DNA of 21,222 nt. It comes from Beroe ovata. Its lineage: Eukaryota > Ctenophora > Nuda > Beroida > Beroidae. A program made the position numbers and the translations under genes. Location: positions 2,314-23,535 of the forward strand of contig CAMPET010000430.1 of assembly GCA_946803715.1 (NCBI GenBank). Direction: 5' to 3'. Positions 1 through 9,974 of this stretch are shown piece by piece; position 1 is the stretch's first letter, and each line of letters opens with the position of its first letter. Below the pieces are notes generated by a model. That model worked only from the letters and a program-made list of their open reading frames with translations, was not told the DNA's origin and did no database searches.

Positions 1-312
1 AGCTATCCTCAAATGCTCAATCAAACTGACATGTTTTCTGTGGATAAGGGGTTATGGCGGCCACTAACTCGGGAACTGATCATCGATATGACGTGAAATC
101 TTGGTTGTCCGATTTCTAATGGTCCTCGAGCTATGGTAGAAATTTCAAATCAATCGGTCGATCCGTTTGGGAGCTATCCTCAAATGCTCACTGAAACTGA
201 CATGTTTTGGTCAATAAGGGGTTATGGCGGCCACTAACTCGGGAACCGATCATCGGATTGACGTGAAAATTTGGTTGTCCGAGTAACTCATGGTCTATGA
301 GCTATGGTAGAT
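1..312. repeat. 171-bp tandem repeat, about two copies, cut by the window edge
   Basis: The sequence starting at 1 (AGCTATCCTCAAATGCTCA) recurs at 172 and stays similar for about 140 bp. Shared blocks include AAGGGGTTATGGCGGCCACT, CGATCATCG and GAGCTATGGTAGA. Unit 1 is 171 bp. Unit 2 fades near 312, where it is also slightly shorter. The array may continue to the left outside the window. I see no coding potential in it. Confidence 0.85.
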
Positions 313-428
313 TAAGTAGGTAGCTCATAGTCATACCTGCGCAAAAACCTATTCATTAAGTCGATCGTCCAAGAAATGATGGACAAACAACGATCATTGA
401 TCATGGCAAACAACAAAAGAGAGCTTAC

Positions 429-1000
429 CTTCATTTTCTGAATCGGATCGACGGATATCACTCCACTCTCTGAATCTGATGTCACTCTGTAGAGATATAT
501 ATGATTCTGATCATTCTGTCTTAGCACGCCGTACGGTGGCACTGGCTCTCAAATCCCCATAACACTAACAGGAGTTCTGAAAGTTAAACGATTATCATTA
601 TTATGTTAATGTCGTCACCGCACTAAAAAAGTTGTTCACCGTCAAGTTCAACGCAGTTCAAATTGCACTTGCATTGAAGGATGATAAGATGAATAACCCA
701 ATTAGAAATATCCGTACCAGTCCGGTGGGTGGGAAAGGCAAGTACATAGTCACATCAGTTCCCTTGGGTATTTGAAACGGCTACATATCTAGTGTCTGCG
801 AGATCGCGTAGTGCCGATATCGCCAAATCCAGGGCCGATGAACTCCATTTCCGTAAATAGACATGATTGATCCAGCTATCAGTATCACTATCAGTATTCA
901 GTGGTGTGTACTGGGGTCTGTAGCTTTCATGTAATTCATGCTGGGGTGAAGTTGAACATTTAAATGTTGGAACATTTGAGCATTTGACTTTGAGCATCAT
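429..1000 (-). CDS. Possible two-exon fragment of an unidentified gene
   Basis: I do not recognise this gene. The better exon is about 429-545 (minus). It is open in one frame, encodes a stretch containing HIYLYRVTSDSESG and VISVDPIQKMK, and ends in a good donor (ATGAAG|GTAAGC). Its acceptor could be any of three close AGs at 542-549. A second open stretch, 785-1000, starts at an ATG and encodes a Ser/Asp-rich segment then SSALDLAISALRDLADTRY. A weak donor (AGATAT|GTAGCC) at its end would join the first exon in phase 0 across a ~240-nt intron. The pairing is inference. The two stretches could belong to different genes, or 785-1000 could be chance. The gene would continue to the left, towards or past the tandem repeat. 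Confidence 0.3.
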
Positions 1001-1048
1001 GATCAATCTTTCATTGGGATACTATAAAAATCATATTCTAAACACTAA

Positions 1049-1116
1049 CAGTCAGTCTCATTGACTCTTGAAGCGCGCCTCGTACGAAATCGAATACAGT
1101 TTACTGAGACTGACTG
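1049..1116. repeat. Perfect 12-bp inverted repeat, 44-bp spacer
   Basis: CAGTCAGTCTCA at 1049-1060 is the exact reverse complement of TGAGACTGACTG at 1105-1116. It may be the stem of a small foldback element or the ends of a tiny MITE relic. No target-site duplication is clear. Confidence 0.75.
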
Positions 1117-1118
1117 AA

Positions 1119-1200
1119 AACACCTAGTAGTATAGTAGTAGTATAGTAGTAGTTTAGTAGTAGTTTACACCTTGTTTACTAAACTACAAAACTAGGTGTT
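1119..1200. repeat. TAG-rich imperfect palindrome
   Basis: AACACCTAGT (1119-1128) pairs perfectly with ACTAGGTGTT (1191-1200). Between them lies a run of TAGTAGTA / TAGTAGTTTA units (about 1125-1166) that partly pairs with TTTACTAAACTAC at 1175-1187. The whole can fold into one long imperfect hairpin directly after the preceding inverted repeat. Confidence 0.65.
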
Positions 1201-1267
1201 AACTTGTTAATTTTCAAGATAAGATTAAATTTGGGAATACTCATTTTTGTTCGTTCGAACATCGCAT

Positions 1268-2175
1268 TTGTCTTTCTTGTTAACCGATCCCTGTAGAAAA
1301 AACTCTGGCATAAGAGTTTGGCGGTGCCATCAAATAACTTCGTAATTTAAAACAAATAGAAACAGCTGTAATTCAGTTTCATATTTTTAGAAATCTAATC
1401 TCTTCTTTTAGTCTTACATAATATGCATGTTCATTGAATGACAATAACGTTGAACGTATCAACAATCAATGACCTCAGAACCCCATTTACGAGGAAAATT
1501 TGTCCTCGACACGAAACACGACGTCTTTACGGATCTTAGTTATACGAGTACAACGGCGGACCCATTCAAGCCAATCCATATTAAATTTGGGCAGTCTCCA
1601 AGAAGCCCGACATGGTCTATAGTATTAGACCACTCGTATGCTTCATATGACGCCTGGTTCTCCTATATTTATGCCATCGGCACTCGAATAGTCATACTCA
1701 TAGGTTTGCTAGAGTGCTTAGCAAAGCTATATCTGAATATCCAATAAGAAGTCTCAGCCGTTGCACGATGGATAATGACATTGACATTATAGTTGCAGTG
1801 AGCAGTCATAGGTGCTACACATGCTAGGAGTAGGACTTTTAGGCAATAGGGGCATACGGTTTGCAATGGTTTCCTTTGAGTCCATCAATGAGAACTTTCC
1901 CAATGGACGTCTAGTCTAATGGACGTCCAAATCCAATGAACATTCCAACGAACATATCGTTGTGGTATTGGACCTCCAAGTTCTTATTTATGGACACAAA
2001 TACAATGGACATCATATTCATATTCATAACAAACCTTATGACCCTTTACAGTTTCTATGTTCAGATTTCTGCACTAAACTAACTTGAACACTATAAGTAT
2101 AACGCGTTAGTTTCTCTAATTCTTATATTTGGGATATCCAGAGTTTTCTACGGGGGATCGGAACAAGAAAGACAA
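1268..2175. mobile_element. Putative foldback or non-autonomous DNA element bounded by ~40-bp inverted repeats
   Basis: The left arm (1268-1308, beginning TTGTCTTTCTTGTT) is matched in inverse orientation by the right arm (2138-2175, ending AACAAGAAAGACAA). The arms differ only by two short indels and about two substitutions. Outside the arms there is no further similarity. The enclosed ~830 bp holds a plus-strand open stretch (1469-1747, 92 aa) with no recognisable domain, which I do not regard as a gene. No clear target-site duplication flanks the arms, so the exact termini and the transposon class are unresolved. The arms could also be two unrelated copies of a short repeat. Confidence 0.5.
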
Positions 2176-2837
2176 CACTTTGTAAAAAACAATTTAGTCA
2201 AATATGTAAAAACAGTTTCACGTCAATAAAAATTATTTCTCTGAGGAATCAAAACTGAAACGATAATATTCTGAATATAAACGACAAAATTCATTTACAA
2301 TTAAATTCATGATAAACATATTTAATCGTTTCCAGCACAAAGTCAACAATCCATTCCATTTCCAACAGCAACCGAAAATGAAATTTAAACAGATTAACCG
2401 AGTAAAAATCTGAGTTGTTTCAATGATCAAAGTCATGGTCAGAGAAAAAAAACACCAAAAAACATCAGGGAACATTCTTCAGCTTCTTGGCAATCCCATC
2501 AAAACCATTACATTGAGATTGGTGAATATAACGAAAACTTATTCGTTCCTTAACTTTCAACTCTGTCTGTTCTGATTCATATCAAATTCAAAGCTAATCT
2601 TTGAATAGATCTGACATCGTCTATTGATCCTGAATCGAGATCACTTATTCACGGTCACCTTAACAAATATTCGTTAGGCGATAGAGAAGGTTTATCAAGT
2701 TTTGAATGAAAATCGTTTGCTGTCTGTCTTTCACAAAATTTGCTGATTATCAATCTTTTCAGAATGATCATTGATATCTGACCACATGATCATTTCTCCA
2801 TTCTGACTAGCACAAACTGCGTTGAATCACGCTGACC
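2176..2837. other. Non-coding stretch, probably 3' flank/3' UTR of the PNUTS gene
   Basis: This is AT-rich sequence downstream of the minus-strand stop codon of the PNUTS gene. I find no convincing reading frame, RNA gene or repeat here. The 3' UTR end of the gene must lie within it, but I could not pick a clear AATAAA on the minus strand. Confidence 0.4.
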
Positions 2838-5800
2838 TCATTTGACAGGTGTTGGAGATCGTGTATTCTCACTACTCTTCTCTTTCCCCTCCTTCACATC
2901 ATCCCCTCTCTTCCGGTCACCCCCACCCTCCTCTCGCCTCCCATGATGTCCCCCCTTCTCGTGTACAAACCTGCAGTTATCACCGTCCCGACACCCTTGC
3001 TTCGTGTTGTAGAACGCACACATCCTGACCCACCGCTCACGAGGAGGTCTGTCTGCCCTGTCCGTCCCGTAGTTTCTCCGATCCATTTCTACCCAGTCCC
3101 GGTAATGCCGCTCCCCGTGGCCCCCCTTCCGATAGTTCCAGTTGTTGTCCCCCCTCTTACTCTGGTCTCGTCCGTTCCTGTCGTGCGACGGGTGGAAATT
3201 GCGGGTGTCCGGGTTGTAAGTGTTGTACGCGGGTTGAGGTGGCATGGGCGGGAGTTGGGGTGGCGGGTATTGCTGTACGGGCATCACTGGGAACTGGTCA
3301 GGATGTGGCAGCATGTCTGGCAATGGCATGGGCAGTGGAGGAGGGTGACCCGCCGGCAGTGGTGTCGGGGTTGTTGGTTGAGTGGGCGGTATCATACTCG
3401 CCAGTACCGGAGGAAGTTGCCCGGACGACTGTTGCTCGGAGTACGCAGCGGGTTGCGCGGGCTGGAGGAGGGCAGGTTGTTCTGCAGCAGCAGCAGGGAC
3501 CTGCTCTGACTGTGCGGACTGTGATGTGCTATCCTCAAGGGGTATCAGTCTGGGTGCAACGTATGTGAACGTCAATTCCTGAGGGCAATGCAATCTCAGG
3601 TTGACGGTTCGCTGTCGCTAGGCGAGTACAGAGTGGAGATCTAGCTCCCAGGTTACAAAGAACATACAAACCTCTAAGTCCGGTTCCTTTGGGGACTCGT
3701 CCATGTTGTTCTGATCGAAGACCAGGACAGCCAGGACATTCTTCTCCCTCTCCTTCTGAACGTCTCTCTCCTTGCTGGAACCACCTGGTTCTGCCAAGGT
3801 TAGCACACTCGCCTCGTGTTTCAGAGGGTGTCTCCAGGGGACCTGGCACAGATAGCAATGATTACAATGGATTAGAATCGTCATCGAATGCTCAGGATTA
3901 TAAAAAACTTTTTTTTTATCAGATTACACCATAAATAGGAATACAGTCACAAGATGCATGGTCATTGGTTACACAGTAAATTGTTAACAAGTGCGGTCAA
4001 ATTACGATAAGAGAGTAAAATCTGTGGAGATCTCAGTCTTACCATTTCCACCATCATATCTTCTCCCATTTGTCTACTCCTAGCGTTGAGCTGCCGCTCC
4101 TTCTCATACTCCTTTGACATACTCTCGGAGAAGGACTTGTGTCCGGATGACTTTTCCTCGCACTCAAAATACTGCACATCTTCCAACTCATCCCTCCACT
4201 TTATCCTAGGCGAAAAGTGTAAATAAGTGTAACCTATATTTGTAAAGGATCTCCCTGATTCGGAAAAAATACGGGAAATTGGCAGTGGGCCAAGACAAGG
4301 AACACGGGAAACAATTTCTTGTTGGATTCACAGTACCTCCGGCGTTTCTTCGCTCGACGGAAGCAGAACATGTTATCGTTGCCGTGGCTTTTCTCAGGAA
4401 GAGGCGGGGGAGAGTTTGTGAGGAGCATCTCGGGTTTCAGTACAGGTTCCACAACTTTGGGCAGGGGCGCCGGCTTCTCTGATACCACAGACAACTTGTC
4501 CACCTGAGGGAATGCGAGAAGTTTAGGGAACCGGATGTGCTATCAGAGGTCCCTTTCTGATTGAAATTAACATCCATCAACCCCATGGCAAATGGAGTTT
4601 ACGGAATGTTTTGTTGAATTAATAAGGTTGGTTGAGTGAGTGTTGATTCAGTGAAGCATGCACTTCACTGCATCAAAATTTGAAAGATTCATACCGACTG
4701 ACCTTGTTAGTTTTGGGCTGAGGTGACGGTTCAGGGGTGTCAGGGTGTTTCCGCGCATCGGTGTCAGTCGAGCTCCGTTTCCTGATCTTGCGAGGAACAG
4801 TCGTCTTGCTCGTGCTGGTTATTGCGTCCAAGAAGCCCAAACTCTCCGCTGAGATACGTGTGCGTTTAGTTTGATCGAGGCTCGAGCTGATCATCAGGAG
4901 AATTATCAATGTCGGAAATTTGAAATGCCGAGTCATGTTGTGCTTACCCATATGAACACTTTTTGAACTCCCTTTCTTGGGCCCGAGTTGCTCCTTCTTG
5001 GAGATGCCATCATCTGGTCCCTTTTTCTTCTTCGTGCCTCCACTCACACTAACGAGCTTCATCCACATGTCCATGAGATCGCCGGCTATTTTCTTGATCT
5101 CCTTGTCGTCTGATTTGTTGAAACTCTTCACTACCTTGCCCATGTTCCCTTGCTTGAGTAGAGGTAGTGTCACTGGGATGTGCTGTAAAACCTCCAGAAT
5201 CTCATAGCCGAGAGCGTTGTTCCCGGTCTTCTTGGCGTCTGAGGAAGTTATGGGTTTAGCGACACGAATAATGGTTAATCACATGATAAAATCCAGAGAA
5301 TTCCAAATATTTTCGAAACAAACCAATACGTGTTACAAATACAATCATATTATGAGAAAGCCAGGATAACTGTACCTGACAACCAATTGTTGAGTAGGTC
5401 CCAGCCACCCTTCGTAAGGTATGTGGTTAGAGTCTTCTCACTGGCCGTGTTCTTCAATACCTCCAGGTAGATAGCCTTCTGGAAGAGCATGGTGGCGTCC
5501 TTCATGGCGCCCAGCAGCGACACTGCTTCGCTGTCGCCCTGGTAACGGTGATAGGTTATCATACGTCATAATCCACAGTTACAGTGAAAGTGGTAACTCT
5601 ATACAATGTACAATTTACATATTGTACAATGTACATTGTATGAAACACAATTTCATTTGTCATGCGATCCAGCTATACGGATATGGTGCAACTATTCCCT
5701 AGCATTGCATAGAGACGTGGATCAATGGATCATGATTCATGATCCATGTTCTTGTTGTAGCAAGCATACCTTTAGCTCTCCAGTTTTTGAAAGCAAGTGT

Positions 5801-5859
5801 GAGATACTGTCGACAGCAGAACGAGGAGTCATAGCCTGTGTCTTCTCTTGGAATATCAT
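2838..5859 (-). CDS. PPP1R10: PPP1R10/PNUTS homologue, protein phosphatase 1 nuclear targeting subunit (8 coding exons, 643 aa)
   Basis: Reconstructed exons (minus): 5770-5859, 5376-5538, 4948-5238, 4703-4848, 4337-4503, 4043-4205, 3672-3842, 2838-3578. All introns are GT-AG (93-231 nt), every phase agrees, and the total is 1932 nt with stop. Residues ~30-135 match the PNUTS TFIIS-N (LW) domain, with GGWDLLNNWLS and LQHIPVTLPLLKQGN. SLGFLDAI (~185) matches the conserved GFLDA block. RIKW (286-289) sits where vertebrate PNUTS has its PP1-docking motif. VPW near 341, QLPPVLASM and a Pro-rich region follow, then a CCCH finger (C584, C593, C599, H603) and a charged tail. PNUTS targets PP1 to chromatin within the PTW/PP1 complex and helps Pol II termination. 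This protein is shorter than the vertebrate form (~940 aa) and lacks its long Gly/His repeats. M1 follows an acceptor-like AG, so a 5' UTR exon is likely. Met10 is an alternative start. Confidence 0.9.
5601..5641. repeat. AT-rich palindrome in PNUTS intron 1
   Basis: ATACAATGTACA (5601-5612) is the exact reverse complement of TGTACATTGTAT (5630-5641). The right arm itself contains the perfect palindrome ACAATGTACATTGT. It lies in the first intron between coding exons (5539-5769). Confidence 0.7.
5725..5747. repeat. 23-bp near-perfect palindrome in PNUTS intron 1
   Basis: ATGGATCATGA (5725-5735) and TCATGATCCAT (5737-5747) are exact reverse complements around a single central T. The site ends 23 bp before the boundary with coding exon 1. 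Function unknown. Confidence 0.7.
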
Positions 5860-6053
5860 CCTAATGAGATAATTACATAATTAGCAAAGGAGTTGGTTAC
5901 GTAATTAGTTAATTGACGGGAAATGAGTTGGTAATAGCTGGTAATGGAAAGGGAAAAGGACATTATGATGCACATGTTTGGATAGGGGCATGATTGTCTC
6001 ATATTATGGTCAACAAACGACAATGCTATGTTGTCAATTACCACTATGATCAT

Positions 6054-6137
6054 GTGACGTCACTAATCAATAAAATAATTACGTCACTAATTAACATAAT
6101 TGTGGCGTCACTTATTTGCATATAAATGACGCAACTT
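6054..6137. promoter_or_regulatory. CRE-like site array with 24-bp period, octamer and TATA box; probable (bidirectional) promoter
   Basis: A full palindromic CRE, TGACGTCA, sits at 6055-6062. The core ACGTCACTAAT starts at 6057 and recurs, increasingly degenerate, at 6081 (ACGTCACTAAT), 6105 (GCGTCACTTAT) and 6129 (ACGCAACTTAT), always exactly 24 bp apart. Copy 3 contains the octamer ATTTGCAT (6114-6121) followed by TATAAAT (6121-6127) on the plus strand. The array is about 200 bp upstream of coding exon 1 of the minus-strand PNUTS gene. It probably serves that gene and possibly a plus-strand transcript. CRE-like sites are known to bind bZIP factors (CREB/ATF). The promoter role here is inferred from position and motif. 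Confidence 0.5.
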
Positions 6138-8000
6138 ATGATCACTATCGTGTGGCACTAGCAGTACCTAGCAGGTCTGGAGTAGTAGGGGCTAGGCTAA
6201 AGTATCGGGATGGGAATGAACTGCGATGGTTTCCGATTCGAAGAGCACATGGAGTATGACACAAGGGGTAGGACTACAAATTGTAGCACAATCGATAGTC
6301 AAGGTCATACTTCCCGAATTTGGAACTATCGCAGTTTAAACGTAATTCAAATTGTGTTGCTCTGGTTGACGCATTGGTGCTACTATAGTACTACTAGTGT
6401 ACTCCATGAAATTGAATTCATAAATCGAGTCCCGAATCCAAGAAGCATCACAGCATAACACTCAACATATGGATCATGACGGTGCCAAAAGGAATCAGTT
6501 TTACGAATCTACTTTGATAAGATCATCAACCTATCTTTTTTTATAATATCGCAGATCGCCTAAAGGGCCAACTTTACGAGCATTACTAATTCTTGATCCA
6601 TGCGTTATTCTAGATCTCCAGATCTATGTGCGATTCATCGAATTCAATCATCCAATCAAATTCAACAGTAGTGGTGTCAACATTAGGATATCAGCGATAT
6701 TGTGGAGCGGTGTCAGTTTGAACAAACCAGATCAATACTTCGTGGCGTCAGCGAGCACTTGTGCCACAATTAAGTTGAGTTAATGTTACGGTGTACTTTG
6801 TTGAGGGATAAGTTAATTTCTTGACTCTTACAAGTCCTACGATTTCATATTCAGTAATGCCAACGAATCTGAATGGAGCGGAACAGAGTCTAAATGGATT
6901 CTATGTTTACACTGACATGGTGTCATGAGAGCGTACCACCGAAAAATCTTAACCAGGAAGTTCTAATATAGCGTTCGGTATCGATGGTTCGTTTAGTTAT
7001 GATCGTACGGAACGTATGTGATGTCACATAATAACTGAGAGAGGTGAAGAGAGGGTCAGGCATTGTTCACTAGATTCGTAAAATAGGTACATCCTGTGAA
7101 TCATGGGGAATACAAATAGGTGTCATACTGTCATACTTAGGTGACATGTATTATATTCAGTGTCAATAGTATTAACAATGAAGCAATAACAACAAGGAGT
7201 TAGTGAAATGATTAAAATCAAGATATTTCAATTTGACAGGACAAAAAATGCACGATTTACCGACAATCTAATAACAATCGCGCAAACTTCGGCAATAGAA
7301 TGATAAGAACACGCGCTGTCTACATTGCAATTTGCAGCAAATACTTGCATCCATTCCTCATCGATCGAAAAATGGTGAAAAGAATTAACAGTTAAGTTAA
7401 AAAAGATGTTCCCATGTCACTTATTCACGCTTTGACACAGGAAGTGACCTAATATCACTCTGCTTTCAACTCAAATGCTACTTATCACTTTGCTGTCATA
7501 TGTGATATGACAATGGTTGAATTTAGAATTATTGGAAGAACAGAACATGTACAGCATTCTGGTGGTGAAATAAAAAGGAAACCTCTGAACTGAATAAAAA
7601 CTTTTTAATCCAGAGTTCATCGCACACTTGAACAGTCAGTGAAATCAGCTTCACGATGGCCTCCTTTTCCATCACAGAACAACCAATTACTGACATGTTG
7701 AATGTTAACCATATCATGAAGATTTAGTCCACCAATTCAGCAGACTGTACTACCTGAAAATGGTATTGGTAAGCTGTGAGTGCCAGGGAATGGCAAATAT
7801 GTGTAGCACGAGGTAAGTCGGCCAAAGAAACAGACTTTCGTGATCAAAACGTGATCAAAGTTTTTCACTGTTTATGCAGCTAGCGTTTGTCGTTGCTATG
7901 AGTTTCATTTCCCAAACATACATAGATAACGATATATTATTGTTGAGTTGTCGTCATTCCAAGACAAGAGTGCTCAATTGCGGGATCACAAGAGCGTAAG
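6138..8000. other. Intergenic region without recognisable genes
   Basis: This is AT-rich sequence on both sides of 7000. The open stretches here, for example 6210-6458 (+) and 7529-7717 (-), are short and composition-biased. They lack splice-site support or recognisable domains. The 6210 stretch is the only one placed behind a TATA-like box (6121), so a small transcript there cannot be excluded. Confidence 0.4.
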
Positions 8001-8063
8001 TAGATCGAAGTCAAACAACGATTGATAATGGGCAAATATCAATCGTTGTTTGACTTTGATCTA
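8001..8063. repeat. 27-bp-arm hairpin with 9-nt loop
   Basis: The left arm is 8001-8027 (core GTCAAACAACGATTGATA) and the right arm is 8037-8063 (core TATCAATCGTTGTTTGAC). The loop is ATGGGCAAA. The arms are complementary over 27 positions with one exception, a G opposite T that would be a G-U wobble in a plus-strand transcript. Pairing stops abruptly outside. It could be a small foldback transposon relic or a small-RNA precursor. The sequence alone does not decide. Confidence 0.75.
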
Positions 8064-8849
8064 GATAACGGTATAAATTTCTGTTTTCAACAACCTATTC
8101 ATCAATAGAATCCATATAAGTAGGTACCCAAATTTAAACATTTATCATACCTGCTTTTGAATGTACAATCGTTTGAAGTGGCGTTTCAACTTTTTATCAT
8201 TGAAATTGGAGTTATAATTTGTCAAAATTTCTGCAGGAGTCATCCATGTTTCTGAATGATCAGAATGAATTTGATCACTTTACCGCCTTTCTGAAATGTT
8301 TTTTACATCTTCAAAACTGTCATAAATTGAATAATCATTACTTTTAATCACATAATTTTATGCTGATTGATTTAAATGGCTTCTGACCATTTTTTAACAT
8401 TTTGAGCTTATCTAAAAATCTTAAAACGAAGGAAGTTTAAATACCTGAAAAGAGGGGAAATCCTTGAATTTCGCTGATTTCGAACATTGATGGAAATTTC
8501 TTTCAAATTTCCGAAAGATTTTCAAGTATACTTTTCTGAAAAATTGATTAGAATTCCGATGGACCAGTTTTGTCCCAAACTAAAATGTCTTTGATTTTGA
8601 TATGAATTCCTAAGGTTAAAATAGTAACGGATATATTTGGACATTCCAAATTCCGGATTACGGAAATCTAATAAGCGTTTTCAACAAATACTTGAGAATT
8701 TTACATATAATTTTACAGTCAAAATTTAAATATTTCAATCAAGTCACGAAATGTCACAAAAACAGTTATAAACGGTTAACATATCAGCATTGAATTTAGT
8801 AGCCAAATCTTTTTCCCCTAAACAGAATCTATATCTATAGTTCTGAGCT
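8064..8849. other. AT-rich intergenic/3' flank of hnRNP K-like gene 2
   Basis: This is T- and A-rich DNA downstream of the minus-strand stop at 8850. I find no convincing reading frame or RNA gene. It presumably includes the 3' UTR of the neighbouring KH gene. Confidence 0.4.
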
Positions 8850-9974
8850 TCATGCTTGTCCATCCCGCTCATAGGTTTCAGTCACTTCCATGGCTTCACA
8901 GTTCGAGGGGGGAGGGGATACCATCCCGCCTCTGTTATTATACCTTGCTCGACTTCTTGCTCGACCCCTCAGGGAAGTGGTATACCCCCGACTTCGGGGT
9001 TGAGGTCTCCTGCTTGCTTGGGGCGGTGGGTAGTAGTACGTATCGTCATATCCACCACTGTATCCATAGTGATCATACCAGTACTCGTCATAACCATACT
9101 CATCGTAACCATAGAGACCATCGTATCCAATTCCATAGCCACCGTGGGGAGCGGCCCCCCTGAGAGCTTTGTATGGGGTGGGCTGGGCAACGCCGCTTCT
9201 CAACGCTTCCTGATACCACTCAGTATCAATGTAGCTGCCTGTATCACCGTGTTCGCCATGCTCGAAATAGATGGGATCGTACATAATAACTGGAGACTTG
9301 CCCTTGATATCTGCAATTGCTTCGAATACCCTGACCGCGGTTGTCACCAAATCTGCCTGCTCAAAGTTCTGGATTCTGACACAATATTCTTCAGAACGGG
9401 GAAGGGGCAGAGTGTACACCTGAATGTAGGACTTGGTCTCTTCCTTCATTTTCTTGATAACAGATCCTCCTTTGCCAATGATTCCACTGCAGCAGTGAGA
9501 AGGAACGATGAGTCTAACTTCAAGTTTCTGAGTGGAAGACATTCCCCTAAGTTGCCTGGCACCTCCCCTGTCCCCGCGGTGGATCTGAATGGAGGGGACA
9601 AGGTGGTGAAGAGCCAATTTCAGACCATGCATCGTAGTTTGGACACTCATTACCCTATCCCTAGCCCCTTCCATTAGGGAAACACCATTTGCTCCCTGAG
9701 CGTAGATGGATACTTTAGTGTCAATGCCATGTTCCTTGGCTTCGTCTTTAATGAGCTTGATGTGTTCTCCGCCCCTCCCTATGATGCCTTTGACCAGGTC
9801 GGCTCTCACAAGGAACCGGTACACATCATCCATGATTTTCCGCTTCTTCGGATAACCATCCATACCAGAGAATTCATCATATTCGTACGAATCGATTGGG
9901 CGCTTGTGGTTGTAAACACGACCCCTTGGACCACCACGGCCCCGCCCACGACCCCTGGTAGGGACCTCGGCCAT
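8850..9974 (-). CDS. hnRNP K-like protein with two KH domains, intronless (374 aa)
   Basis: Single uninterrupted frame from ATG (9974) to TGA. The order is: N-terminal RG-rich tract (7-19), acidic/Tyr segment, basic KKRK (43-46, possible nuclear signal), KH1 (~50-130, loop GRGG 66-69), short RG linker, KH2 (~149-224, loop GKGG 167-170), and a conserved block ADIKGKSPVIMYDP (221-234). A Gly/Tyr/Asp-rich region (~278-316) and an RG-rich tail follow. The KR/KKRK preface and the KGxxPxxYDP block after KH2 match hnRNP K, which binds C-rich RNA and ssDNA. The third KH of vertebrate hnRNP K is absent. It is a paralogue of the gene at 10307-11593, 332 bp upstream: KH2 and the block through WYQEALRSGVAQPTPY are nearly identical, while the C-terminus has diverged. 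Conserved domains and a full-length frame argue for a functional gene. Confidence 0.9.
   Translation of the reverse strand: MAEVPTRGRGRGRGGPRGRVYNHKRPIDSYEYDEFSGMDGYPKKRKIMDDVYRFLVRADLVKGIIGRGGEHIKLIKDEAKEHGIDTKVSIYAQGANGVSLMEGARDRVMSVQTTMHGLKLALHHLVPSIQIHRGDRGGARQLRGMSSTQKLEVRLIVPSHCCSGIIGKGGSVIKKMKEETKSYIQVYTLPLPRSEEYCVRIQNFEQADLVTTAVRVFEAIADIKGKSPVIMYDPIYFEHGEHGDTGSYIDTEWYQEALRSGVAQPTPYKALRGAAPHGGYGIGYDGLYGYDEYGYDEYWYDHYGYSGGYDDTYYYPPPQASRRPQPRSRGYTTSLRGRARSRARYNNRGGMVSPPPSNCEAMEVTETYERDGQA

Noticed and set aside
1469-1747. Plus-strand 92-aa frame inside the inverted-repeat-bounded segment
   Set aside because: It has no transposase signature (no DDE/D spacing, no DNA-binding motif) and is too short.
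2943-3568. Plus-strand open frames of 66-188 aa opposite the last PNUTS exon
   Set aside because: They are antisense shadows of the Pro/Gly-rich coding exon. High GC removes stop codons, and the products have no recognisable domain.
6210-6458. Plus-strand 82-aa open frame behind the octamer/TATA box
   Set aside because: The position is tempting, but there is no domain, no splice signal and ordinary intergenic composition. It is kept only as a possible transcript.
8856-9677. 273-aa plus-strand open frame opposite the 374-aa KH gene
   Set aside because: It is antisense to well-conserved KH coding sequence and has no domain of its own. The same effect is seen opposite the 428-aa gene.
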